From: Rebecca billardiae RCC1528
Lineage: Eukaryota; Haptophyta
NCBI GenBank assembly: GCA_965240325.2
Contig: OZ251230.1
Span: 2,480,001 to 2,544,000 of the forward strand
Direction of reading: 5' to 3'
Length of the DNA stretch: 64,000 bases
This document shows, piece after piece, positions 1-12,000 of the stretch. The first letter of the stretch is position 1; each line of letters begins with the position of its first letter. Made by a program: the position numbers and the translations under genes. A model generated the notes under the pieces. It did no database searches. It saw only the letters and a program-made list of their open reading frames with translations, and was not told the DNA's origin.

Positions 1-3000
1 GGCGCAGTGTCGGAGCCACCCGGCCGCGCCCGGCAGCCGGCGCAGCTGCGGCCGTGGCGGGCACGCTGTGGCCGGAGCGCTCGGCGGCGAGCTCTGCAGT
101 TGAGCGCAGCGCGGCGCCGCTCGGCTGGTGTGGGCGCGAGCGCTCGGGGCGGGGCGCGCCGGCGGCGGCGAGGGCGGCGAGGGTGCTGCACGCTGGGGCG
201 GCGGCGCCGCCCGCGCCGCCGCCCTGCGCGCGCGGGCTCGGAGGCGCGGCGATGCGCGCGCGGCAGCCCTCGCCCTGCGCGCAGCTGCCGTGGCCGTCGC
301 CGCCCGGTGCCGATGTGGCGGCGGCGTCGGCGCGATCAGCCTTTGGAGCTCCGCCGGGTGCACGCCGCGGTTGCCCCCGCCGCGGCCTCGCGCGCCCGAC
401 CGAGCTCTCCAGCCGCAGCGCGAAGCTGTTGGTGGGCGCGATGGCGCGCGCCGCGCCGCGCGCCGCGGCGGCCGACTCGCGCCGGAGCGACTTCAGGTCC
501 GCTTCGAGCAGCTTGACGACCATGTCTCTTAACGCGTGGTACAGCCGCACGGTGGGCGGCGGCGGCTGCTGCGCGCGCGAGAGCGCCTCGCGCAGCAGCC
601 GCGCGCCCAGGAGCACCAGCGCGCCCGCCAGCGCGATCACGCCCACCGCCGCCGGGAGCGGAAGGCCAGTCGGCGTGTGAGCTCCGTCGGCGCGCGCCGC
701 GGCGCCGTGCCCGGCCTCTCCGCCCGACGGCGCCGCGCTGAAGAGTCCGACGGCGACGGCGAGCTGAACGAAGAGCGTCGAGCACAAGCTCTGCGCCAGC
801 AGCGCGCGCTGCCCCGCCTGCTCCGCCGCCATCAGCACCGCCGCCAGCACCGAGTGCTCGTCGGCCAGCAGCCACAGCAGGCTGGCGCACACTTCCGCAG
901 CACTGCTCCGCGGCGGCCGGCGCGGCACCTCGAAGGCGGCGCGCTCGGGCAAGCGCGGGCGCTCGTTCGGGGCGGCGAAGCGCACCACGCCGCTTGTTGC
1001 GAGGGCCCCGCTGTCGCCCGGTGTCGACGGCGGTCGCCGCACCTTGGCCGTGGGCTCGACGCGCAGCGCGGGCCCAGGGGCCGCGAAGCCGGCGCGGCGC
1101 GCGTCCGCCCCCGCCACCTCCGCCTCCGCCTCCGCCGCCGCCGCCGCCGCCGCCGCCGTCGCCGGTTCAATCCTCGGCTGCACCTCCGTGCCCTCCTCCT
1201 CCTCCTCCTCCTCCTCGCTCGTGTCTCCGCACTCGTCGTCCAGGCTCGGGCTTGCGCGGGGCGAGAGCGGCCCACCGACCCTCCGCTCGCGCACGGGCGT
1301 GCCAACGGCCGTCAAGTCGTCGTCGTCACACCTGCCGCCGTCCGGAGCGGTCAGGCTTGGGCACCCGCGGGGAGAGTAGAGAGAGGCGGTGGCATCGGCG
1401 CGGGCGCGCGCCTGCGTGCTGACGGTGAGCGCGCACTCGGGCGAGGGGGCAGCGGCGGGCGTGTCGCGCGAGGGCTCGATCCGCGCCGCCATCTCGTCCG
1501 CCGACCCCTCGCTCCGCGCCTCCTCCTCCTCCTCCTCCACTGCAGACGCGTGTAGGCTGGCGAGCTCGGCCGCGCGTGCGCCGAGCGCGGCTGCCGCGAC
1601 GGCGGCTGCGTGCTCTGAGCAGGGCGCGGCTTCGTCGGCTCGCGGGGCGGCGGCGTGGGGCGTGGCCATGGTGCCCACGACCGAGTGCAGCCTGGTGAGC
1701 ACGAACGAGCGCCGCGCCTCCGACTTGCGCACGAGCGTGCTCGAGTGCCGGCCGAGCAGGCGGCTGCTCCGGTCGTCAGGCGACGCGGACGCGCCCGCGC
1801 TCGCGCGCTCGGACTCGTACCAGCGGCGGTGCTTCCAGAGCGCGCGGCGGTCGTAGATCGCGGCGAGGAGGAGGAGGCAGCCGTTGAGCGCGACGAGGAG
1901 GTACACGGTCCGCGGCACGGTGCGCGCGGCGAGCGAGACCACCGCCGCAAACGCCACCTGCGCGAGGCTCTGGCTCGAGGACGCTGCCGCCGGCAGGAGG
2001 AGTGGCGTGGCGGCTGCCGCGTCGTCGTCTCGCTCGTCCGCGCCCGAGCCGGTGTCGACGTCGGGCGGGGGCATGACGCCGGCAAAGTCGGTGAGGTGGT
2101 CGCACGCGCAGAAGAGGAGCGGAAGACTCGCCAGGCCGCTCTGCGCCTCGCCCGCCTCGACGCCATCCTCGGGCGGCGGCGCGAGCGCGCACCCGTCGGC
2201 GCTCCAGCCGCCGCGCGCCGTTTCCCAGAAACGGCATTGCGCCGCCGCGAGCACGTCCGGCATGCCCACGCCGGCGCGCGGTGGCACGGCGATGAGCAGC
2301 GGCTCGGGCAGGCCCGAGACGTCGATCTCGCCGCCACCCGCCGCGCGCAGCGTCACGGAGAACACGTGCGTCAGCACCTCCGCCCCGCCCTCCACCGCGC
2401 CGTCCGCGCCGAGCGCGAGCGCTCCGTCGACGGACGCGCCAGACTTGAGGTCTCGCGCGACCGAGGTGAGCACGACGTCGACGCCGGCGGCGAGCGAGAG
2501 GTTGCGCAGGAAGGAGAGGGCCTCCGGGCGGACGAGCAGCCCCCCGTGCGCGTCCAGCGCCGGGATCCACCGCCCCGCCACCAGCGCGTCCGCGGTGGTG
2601 CGCACGGCCGTCACGTTGAGCGACACGCCTGGGTACTGTGTGGCCAGCTCGCCGGGCGCCGCGCCGGCCAGCGCGGCGGCACCCAGGCCGTCGAGCGCGG
2701 CGGTGGCGGCGTCGGCGAGGGCGTCGTCCTCGCGCGGGGAGAGGTCGATGCGCGCGCTCAGCACCGCGTCGACCGCGCCCGCCAGCGCTGCGCTCGCGCC
2801 CAGCGCCGCGCCCACCTCCGCCACGCCGCGCGCGAGCTCCGCGGCGTGCGCGAGCGCGGCCGCGGCGTCGCCGCCGTCGAGCGAGATTGGCGCGTCGAGC
2901 ACGGCGGCGAGCGACGCGACCGCCTGCGCGAGGCCGGACGGCTCGCGCGTCGTGATCGCGCCCGCTGCGATGGTGAGCTCGAGCAGCTCGTCGCGCGCCT

Positions 3001-3042
3001 GCCGCAGCTCCTCGCGGCTCAAGCTCCCCTCGATCGCAAGGC

Positions 3043-3076
<34 letters not shown>

Positions 3077-6000
3077 GAGCGGCGGCAGCGGCGGCAGAGC
3101 CGGCAGCGCCGGCCCCGATGTGTTCTGAGCAGGCGACGAGGCATTCGGCACGCCGCCGAGCTGGGCGGCATCGGCGTCGGGCTCGGCTTCGAGGCCGCCG
3201 CCGCGCCGGCTGCCGCCGCCAAACACGTCGCTCACCAGCCGCGCGAGCGCGTCGAGCAGCTGGTACGTCGCTGGCATGTCGGCGCGGGCGAGCGCGGCGC
3301 GCGCTTGCTCCAGCAACGAAGCGAGTGCCACCGGCGCCTCCTGCGTCCCGCCGAGCAGCAGAGGCGGCAGGACCGCGACGAGCGCGGACGCGCTCGCTGT
3401 CGCCGCCCACGCGTCGTGCACGCTCACGCGCACCGTGCTGTTCCCCGCGGGCAGCACCACGTCGAAGAGGAGCGGCGAGAGGCCGAGGGTGCGAAGGAGG
3501 CTCGGCGGTTGGGAGAGTGCTGCTACTCCAACCGCCGCAGCTCCCGTGCCGCCGCCGTCCGCGTGGTCGTTGGGGGTCGTCCGCTCGAAGGCGTAGCGCA
3601 GCGGCAGGTCGTCCGCGTCGTCGACCCAGCCGCTCGCGGACACGGCAAAGCGCGTGAGCAGCGCAACGCCCCTCGCGGGCTCGATCCCCACGCCGCCACC
3701 AAAGGGCGGGCGGTTCATGAGCACGCGGACGGAGGTGACCGCGGGCCGGTCGGCGCCCGAGACGGTGAGCTCGAACGCGTACTGGGCGCCGGGGGCGAGC
3801 GCGCCGCTGCGGAAGGCGAGGGTGGGGCCGGCCGCGCCCGTCGTCGTCACCGCCGCCGTGTCCGACAGATCGACCCCCGCGTCGCTCAGCGCGCCGCCCG
3901 CTCCCACGAGCAGCGCGCGCCACGCGTACTCGAAGCGCAGCACGCCGCGCGCCTGCAGCCGCGCCGACGCCTCGTCCAGCGCCGTCGAGACCACCAGCCT
4001 GTGCTCGGGCAGCTCGAAGGTGGGGCTGTACTTGGGGCGGCGCAGCGGCGCGAACGCGATGGCAGGCACCACGCCGGCGATGACGCGCACGCGCACCGAC
4101 GCCGCGGCGGACTCGGCGAAGCCGGCGCTCGACACGCGCACCTGCACTTCGTACTCGCCGAGCGGAAGCGAAAGTGGCGGCAGGGCGAGCGAGGGAAGAG
4201 CGGGCGTCGCGCCCGCCGCCGTCAGGTTGAGCGGCGCGCTGAGGGCGCTGCCCGAGTCCACGCCGCCGTCCGCGTCGGGCTCGAGCACGCGCGCGACGCT
4301 CCACTCGAACGCCAGCCCGTCGGAGCCGTCCGCCCGGTTCGGATCGGTCGAGGCCGAGGCGTCCACTGCGAATCTGTCTGCCGCGCCGACGATGCGGTCA
4401 CCGCCCGCGATGGTGGCGCGCAGGGGCAGCGTGCGCACCTCCACGCGCACGCTCGCGCTGCCAAAGGCTTGGGCCGCGCCCGCGCCCGCGCCGGGGTCGG
4501 TCGCCGTCATCTCGAGCTCGTACGTGTGCCCGGCGCTCAGCGAGAAGGGCGGCAGCACGAGCGAGCGCGCGGTCTCGTCGCTCAGCGCCGGGAGTCGGGC
4601 GCCGCCCGCCGGCGCGCCGGCGCCCGCCGTGGCCAGCACCGACGCGACGCGCCACGCAAAGGCCAGGGCGCCTTCCGCGGCGTGCTCGCCGGCGCTGCAG
4701 CCGGGCGGCTGTCGGATGCTCGCTTCGAGCACGAGCGGCTCGGTCGCCCACGTCGGCACCAGCGGCGGGCCAGCGATCGCAGCAAGCAGCGCGCGCGCGG
4801 ACGCGCGCTGCGCGCGGTGCCGCGCCGTCGCAGACGTGAGGCCGAGAAAGTTGGAGACGCGCAGCACAAAGCCCCACACGCGGCCGGCACTCGGCATGCG
4901 CACGGCCGCGACCATCGCGCCCGGCGGCAGCGCGCGCAGCTGCGCCTCCACCGCCGCCACCTCCGCCTCGGGCGCGCTCGTCACCGCCCGGTCGAGCGCC
5001 CACTCGAAGCTGAGCGGCTTCACGCCGCCGCCCGACGAGCTCGAGCCTTCGAGCCGCACTGTCTCGTTGGCGCACGCCGAGAGCGTCGCGGGCGCGCTGA
5101 GCACGGCGAGCGGCGTGGGGCACGGCGTGTCGCCGCACGGCGCGTCCACGTCGATGGCCGCCTGCAGGCCCGTGCCCACGTGCTCCGCCGCGCATGAGGG
5201 CGAGCATGCGCTGGGCATGAGCACGCCATCGCGCACGCGCACGCGCGCGCCGGGCGCGACGGCCGTGTCCGCGCTCAGCCTCACGACCAGCTCGGTGTCG
5301 GTCGCCCAGTAGCAGGAGGGCGGGGCGGCGGTCGTCGAGAGCGGCGGCGCGCCGGTGACGAGGGCGAGCGTCTCGTCGTCCAGCACGGCGGTGCACGGCT
5401 GCACGCCCGCCGCCATGCGCGCGCGGTCGGTCGGCTGCGTGTCAAACTCGAGGCGCAGCGCCGTCGCGCTGCCGTCAAACGCGGCGCGCACGAGGATCGG
5501 CGCGTGCAGCCCGATCTTGTTGAAGTACACGCCGCCCCCGGCGGCGGGCAGCGCGTGCTCGGGCGTGAACTGCTGCCCGTTCAGCGCCACGCGCACCTGC
5601 GACGCACCATCGGGCACGGCCACTGGCGTCTGCACGAGCAGCGCCCCGTCGCTGACCACGTCGGGCGGGACTGCCATCGGTCCAATCGACACGCGCAGCA
5701 GCGACAGCAGACCGGCTGGCCCCGCGCCGCCGAGTGCGCCAAACCCCGCGCCGCCGACGATGACAGCCACGCCCGCCAAGCCCGAGTTGGGCGAGCAGCT
5801 GTACACCGACGGCTCGGCGTAGAGATGGAAGACCGACCTCGACGCAGAGGTGCTACCGGCCCTCGCCCCGCCGACCGACAGCTCGAGAGCCACCGCGCGC
5901 GGCTCCTCGGCGGCGGGCGCGGCGGCGGGCAGCGTGCAGCGCGCGCGGCTTGTGCCGCCGATGGCCGGGAGCAGAGTGGCGGCGGCCGCGCACGCGAGGG

Positions 6001-9000
6001 GGTCGAGAGCGGGCAGCACGCAGCAGAGCTGGCCGTCGCCGTAGTCGGCGAAGCCCGCGCCGCTGAGCGTGACCACCGTCCCGCCGCGCACCGGGCCCGC
6101 AGGCGGGTCCAGCCCCTCCACCCGCACGCTGCCTGGGTCGTACAGCTCGACGCTCGGCGCGTCGAAGAGCGGGGGCACCGCGTACGCGCCGCCGTCGAGC
6201 GTGAGCCGCACCTCGTACGCGCCCGCGGCCAGCCCGATGCCGGTCGGCAGCGCGCACGCCGCCTCGCGCGCGGAGAGCACGGTCGCGGGCGTACTCGCGA
6301 GCGAGACAAACGCGCCGCCGGCACCGACGGGCTGCCCGAACGCGCAGCTGTCGCCACCGCCAGGCGTCGGCACAAAGGCAGCGCCCCGCAGCGTGAGGAG
6401 TGCGCCCGCGGCTCCGAGCGGCGCGCCGCGCGGCGTCACAGACTCGACAGTGGCGCGCAGCACTGGCGGCGGCGGGGGCATCGGCGGCGGTGACGGCGGT
6501 GGCGATGGTGTCGGCAAAGGCGGTGGGCTCGGCGGCGGAGACCAGGGCCGTGGGCTGGGCGTTGCGGACGATGGTGGTGGCGATGGCGGCGGGCTGGGCG
6601 GTGGGGTCGGCGGTGACGGCATTGGCGGTGGCGACGGCGGTGGCGATGGTGGCTGTGGGCTTGGTGGGATGGATGGCGGCGACGGGCTCGGCGGTGCGCT
6701 CGGAGGCGGGCTGGGTGGCGGCGGGCTTGGAGGAGGCGACGGCGCCGGGCCGGGCGGAGGGCTCGGTGGTGAGCGTGGGGCCGAGGTGGGTGGCGGCGAG
6801 GGCGGCGGCGAGGGCGGCGAGGGTGGCGGCAGAGGCTCAGTGCGAGGCGGTGGCGGTGGCGTCGGAGGCGGGCTGGGTGGCGGGCTGGGAGGTGGGCTCA
6901 GTGGTGGGTTCAGTGGTGGCGATGGCGGTGGCGACAGTGGTGGCGATGGCGGTGGCGACAGTGGTGGCGATGGCGGTGGCGACAGTGGTGGCGATGGCGG
7001 CGGCGACAGTGGTGGCGATGGCGGCGGCGATGGCGGCGGTGGGCGTGGCCGCGGCGACAGCGGTGGGCTCGATGGAGGGCTTGGTGGTGGACTCGGTGGC
7101 GGCGGGCTGGGTGGTGGCGACGGTGGCGGGCTTGGCGGCGACGACGGCGATGGCGACGGTGGCGGGCTCGGCGGCGGGCTCGGTGGGGGCGCAGGCGGCG
7201 GGCTCGGCGGCGGTGCTGGTGGCGGTGGGCTCGGCGGTGGGCTTGGGGGAGGCGATGGCGGTGGGCTGGGCGGCGGGCTCGGTGGCGGCGGGCTGGGAGG
7301 CGGGCTCGGAGGCGGACTTGGGGGCGGCACAGGTGGTGGCGAAGGTGGCGGCGACGGCGGCGGGCTTGGCGGCGGCGACGGCGGTGGCGACGGTGACGGC
7401 AAAGGCGGCGATGACGGAGGTGGCGACGGTGGCGGCATTGGCGGTGGCGACAGCGGGGGCGGGCTGGGCGGCGGAGACGGCGGTGGGCTCGGCGGAGGTG
7501 ACGGCGGTGAACTCGGCGTCGGCGGGACTGCGGGAGGCGATGGCGACGGGCTAGGCGGTGCGCTCGGAGGCGGGCTGGGTGGCGGCGGGCTTGGAGGAGG
7601 CGACGGCGCCGGGCCGGGCGGAGGGCTCGGTGGTGAGCGTGGGGCCGAGGTGGGTGGCGGCGAGGGCGGCGGCGAGGGCGGCGAGGGTGGCGGCAGAGGC
7701 TCAGTGCGAGGCGGTGGCGGTGGCGTCGGAGGCGGGCTCGGCTGCGGAGAAGGCGGCGGACTGGGCGGCAAGCTTGGCGGCGGTGATGGAGGCGGCGATG
7801 GTGGTGGGTTTGGTGGTGCGATCGGCGGCGGCGATGGTGGCGGTGGCGGTGGTGGGCTTCGTGACAGTGAGGGCGGAGAGCCGGGTGGCGGACTCGGCGG
7901 CAGGCTCGGTGGAGATAACGGTGGCGGCGGGCTCGGCGGTGCAGACGGCGGTGGGCTCAGTGGTGACCTCAGCGGTGAGGTTGGTGGCCCAACAGGTGGC
8001 GAGCTGGGCGGTGGCGACGGCGGTGGGGTTGGTGGCGACGATGGTGGTGACAACGGAGGTGGCGACGGCGTTGGTGATGGTGGCGGCGATGGAGGCGATG
8101 ATAATGGCGGTGGGCTCGGCAGCGGCGAGGGTGGCACGCTCGGCGTCGGCGACGAAAGTGGGGTTGGCGGCGGCGGAGGCGACGGCGGCGGGCTGGGCGG
8201 AGGCGACGGCGGTGGGCTCGGCGGTGGCGAAGGTGGTGACGATGGCAGGGGCGACGGCGGAGGGCTCGGCGGGGGCGAGGGCGGTGGTGATGGCGGTGGT
8301 GCGGGCGGTGGGCTGGGCGGTGGGCTGGGCGGTGGGCCGGGTGGTGGCGATGGTGGCGGGCTCGGTGCCGGGCTCGGTGGTAGGCTTGGTAGCGGCGAAG
8401 GTGGTGGGCTTGGCGGTGGTCGCGGAGGCGGGCTGGGCGGCGGGCTGGGCGACAGGCCGGGTGGCGGCGAAGGTGGCGGCGAGGGCAGCGGACTGTGCGG
8501 CGGGCTTGGTGGTGGACTCGGTGGTGGGTGTGGCGGCGGCGACGGCGGTGAGTGTGGCGGCGGCGACGGCGACAGGCTGGGTGGTGGGCTGGGTGGCCGC
8601 GACGGCGGTGGACTCGGCGGTGGCGATGGCTGCGGAGGCGATGGCGGCGGACTCAGGGGCGGCAAGGGCGGCGGGCTCGGCGGTGGCGATGGCGGCGGGC
8701 TCGACGGTGGGCTGGGGGGCGGCGACGGCGGAGGCGACGGTGGCGGGGGTGACGGTGGCGGTGACGGCGGTGCCGATCGCGGCGGGCCTGTCGGCGGCGA
8801 GGGCGGTGGGCTGGGTGGCGGCGATGGCGGTGGACTCGGTGGCGGTGACGGCGGCATGCTTGGCGGCGGTGATGGCAGCGGTGATGGCGGCGGGCTCGGC
8901 GGCGGTGACGGCGGTGGCGAGGGCGGCAGGCTCGGCGGCGGTGAGGGCGGAGGGCTGGGTGGCGTCGACGGCGGTGGACTCGGCGGCGGCAACGGCGGCT

Positions 9001-12000
9001 TGCTTGGCGGCGGTGATGGCGGTGGGCTTGGCGGCGGTGACGGCGGCGGTGACGGTGGTGGCGACGGCGGAGGCGACGGCGGTGGAGGCGATGGCGGCGG
9101 GCTCGGCGGCGAGCTCGGCGGCGGCGAGGGTTCAGGGCTCGGAGGCGGTGCTGGCGGCGGGCTCGGCGGGGGCGATGGTGGTGGGCTCGGCGGCGAGCTC
9201 GGCGGTGGGCTGGGAGGTGGGCTCGGTGGTGGCGACGGCGGAGGGCTTGGCGGGTGGCTGGGGGGCGGGCTGGGTGTTGGTGACGGTGGTGGAGACGGTG
9301 GCGGAGGTGAAGGCGGCGGGCTCGGCGGTGGTGATGGCGGTGGCGACGGCGGCGGTGACGGCGGCGGGCCCGGCGGCGGCGAGGGCGGAGGGCTCGGGGG
9401 CTGAGAGGGGGGCGGGCTCGGCGGGGGCGATGACGGTGGGCTCGTCGGCGGGCTCGGCGGAGGGCTCGGTGGTGGCGATGGCGGCGGCGGCGGCGGCGGG
9501 CTCAGCCGCGGGCTCGGTGGCGGACTCGGTGGCGGCGACGGTGGCGGGATTGGTGGTGGGCTCGGCGGCGGGCTCGGCGGAGGACATGGCGGCGGCGGCA
9601 ATGGCGGGGGCGAAGGCGGCGGGCTGGGCGGCGGTGAAGGCGGCGGCAGAGGCGAAGGGCTCGGCGGCGGGCTCGGCGGCGGGCTCGGCGGCGGGCTCGG
9701 TGGTGGCGTCGGCGGCGGGCTTGGCGGCGGACTCGGCGGCGGCGAGGGCGGCGGGCTCCGCGGCGGGCTCGGCGGCGGCGACGGCGGCGGGCTTGGCGGC
9801 GGCGACGGCGGCGGGGACGGCGGCGGGCTCGGCGGCGGGCTCGGCGGCGGGCTCGGCGGCGGCGACGGCGGCAGCAAGGGCGGAGGGCTTGGCGGCGGAA
9901 CCGGTGGTGGCGGCGAGGGCGGCGGTGAGGGCGGCAAACTCGGCGGCGGCGAGGGCGGAGGCGCGGGCGGCGGGCTTGGTGGTGGACTGGATGGCGGGCT
10001 TGGCGGGGGCGACGGTGGCGGGCTGGGCGGCGGGGATGGCGGCGGGGATGGTGGCGGCGGCGATGGTGGCGGCGAGGGCGGCGGCGTGGGCGGCGGGCTC
10101 GGCGGCGGCGAGGGCGGCGGTGCCGGCGGCGGGCTCGGCGGCGGGCGCGGCGGGGGCGACGGCGGAGGCGACGGCGGCGGGCTGGGCGGCGGGCTTGGCG
10201 GTGGCAATGGCGGTGGCGGCGACGGCGGCGGCGACGGCGGGGGCAACGGCGGCGGGCTTGGTGGCGGACTGGGCGGCGGCGGGGAGGGCGGTGGCGAGGG
10301 AGGCGGGCTGGGCGGTGGCGACGGCGGTGGGCTCGGCGGTGGGCTCGGCGGCGGAGAGGGCGGCGGGCTGGGCGGCGGGCTTGGCGGCGGAGATGGTGGC
10401 GGTGACGGCGGCGGTGACGGCGGTGGGCTCGGGGGCGGGCTCGGCGGCGGCGAGGGCGGGGGGTTGGGCGGTGGGCTGGGCGGAGGCGGCGACGGCGGCG
10501 GGCTGGGCGGCGGGCTGGGCGGCGGGCTCGGCGGCGGGCTCGGCGGCGGGCTCGACGGCGGGCTCGGTGGTGGGCTGGGCGGGGGCGGCGACGGCGGAGG
10601 TGACGGCGGCGGGCTCGGGGGCGGGCTCGGCGGCGGCGACGGCGGTACACTGGGCGGTGGGCTGGGCGGCGGAGACGGTGGAGGGCTCGGCGGCGGGCTG
10701 GGCGGCGGGCTGGGCGGAGGGCTCGGCGGCGGCGGAGATGGCGGTGGCGACGGTCGCGGTGATGGCGGCGGCGATGGCGGCGGCGCGGGCGGCGGGCTCG
10801 GCGGCGGGCTCGGCGGTGGGCTCGGCGGCGGAGAGGGCGGCGGTGACGGCGGTGGCGACGGCGGCGGGCTCGGGGGTGGGCTCGGCGGCGGCGATGGCGG
10901 AGGGCTGGGCGGTGGGCTCGGGGGCGGTGAGGGCGGCGGGCTGGGCGGCGGGCCGGGCGGCAGGCTCGGCGGAGGCAGCGGCGGTGGGCTCGGCGGCGAG
11001 CTGGGCGGGGGCGAAGGTGGCGGCGACGGTGGGAGCGAGGGCGGCGGGCTCGGCGGTGGCGCAGGTGGCGGCGATGGCGGCGGAGATGGCGGCGGGCTCG
11101 GCGGCGGGCTCGGCGGCGGGCTCGGTGGCGGCGACGGCGGCGGCGCTGGCGGCGGGCTGGGCGGCGGAGAGGGCGGTGGCGATGGCGGCGGCGCTGGTGG
11201 CGGAGACGGCGGCGGAGACGGCGGAGGCGAAGGCGGCGGCGACGGCGGTGGACTGGGCGGTGGGCTGCGCGGCGGGCTGGGCGGCGGCGGTGATGGAGGC
11301 GGGCTGGGTGGAGGGCTGGGCGGCGGGCTCGGCGGCGGGCTCGGCGGCGGCGGAGATGGCGGTGGCGACGGTGGCGGTGATGGTGGCGGTGATGGCGGCG
11401 GCGCGGGCGGCGGGCTCGGCGGTGGGCTCGGCGGTGGGCTCGGCGGCGGAGATGGCGGCGGTGACGGCGGTGGCGACGGCGGCGGGCTCGGGGGTGGGCT
11501 CGGCGGCGGCGATGGCGGAGGGCCGGGCGGTGGGCTGGGGGGAGGCGGCGACGGCGGCGGGCTGGGCGGCGGGCTGGGCGGCGGGCTGGGTGGTGGCGAT
11601 GGCGGAGGGCTGGGCGGCGGGCTCGGCGGTAGCGACGGTGGCAGCGAAGGGGGCGGGAATGGCGGCGGGCTCGGAGGTGGGCTCGGAGGCGGGCTCGGCG
11701 GCGGGCTCGGCGGCGGGCTCGGTGGAGGGCTCGGCGGTGGCGGAGATGGCGGTGGCGACGGTGGCGGGCTCGGAGGCGGCGATGGCGGCGGCGCCGGTGG
11801 CGGGGATGGCGGCGGGGACGGCGGCGGCATCGGCGGGGGGCTCGGCGGAGGCGATGGCGGCAGCGAAGGCGGTGGGCTCGGCGGCGGGCTCGGTGCCGGC
11901 GATGGTGGAGGGCTGGGCGGCGGGCTGGGTGTCGGCGGCGAGGGCGGCGGGCTTGGTGGCGGGCTGGGCGGTGGGCTGGGCGGTGGTGAAGGCGGAGGAC

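Noticed and set aside
1655-5197. Plus-strand 1,180-codon Arg-rich open frame
   Set aside because: Antisense shadow of the REJ-GPS coding region. Composition is Arg/His/Gly without any domain, while the minus strand shows clear GPS and REJ signatures.
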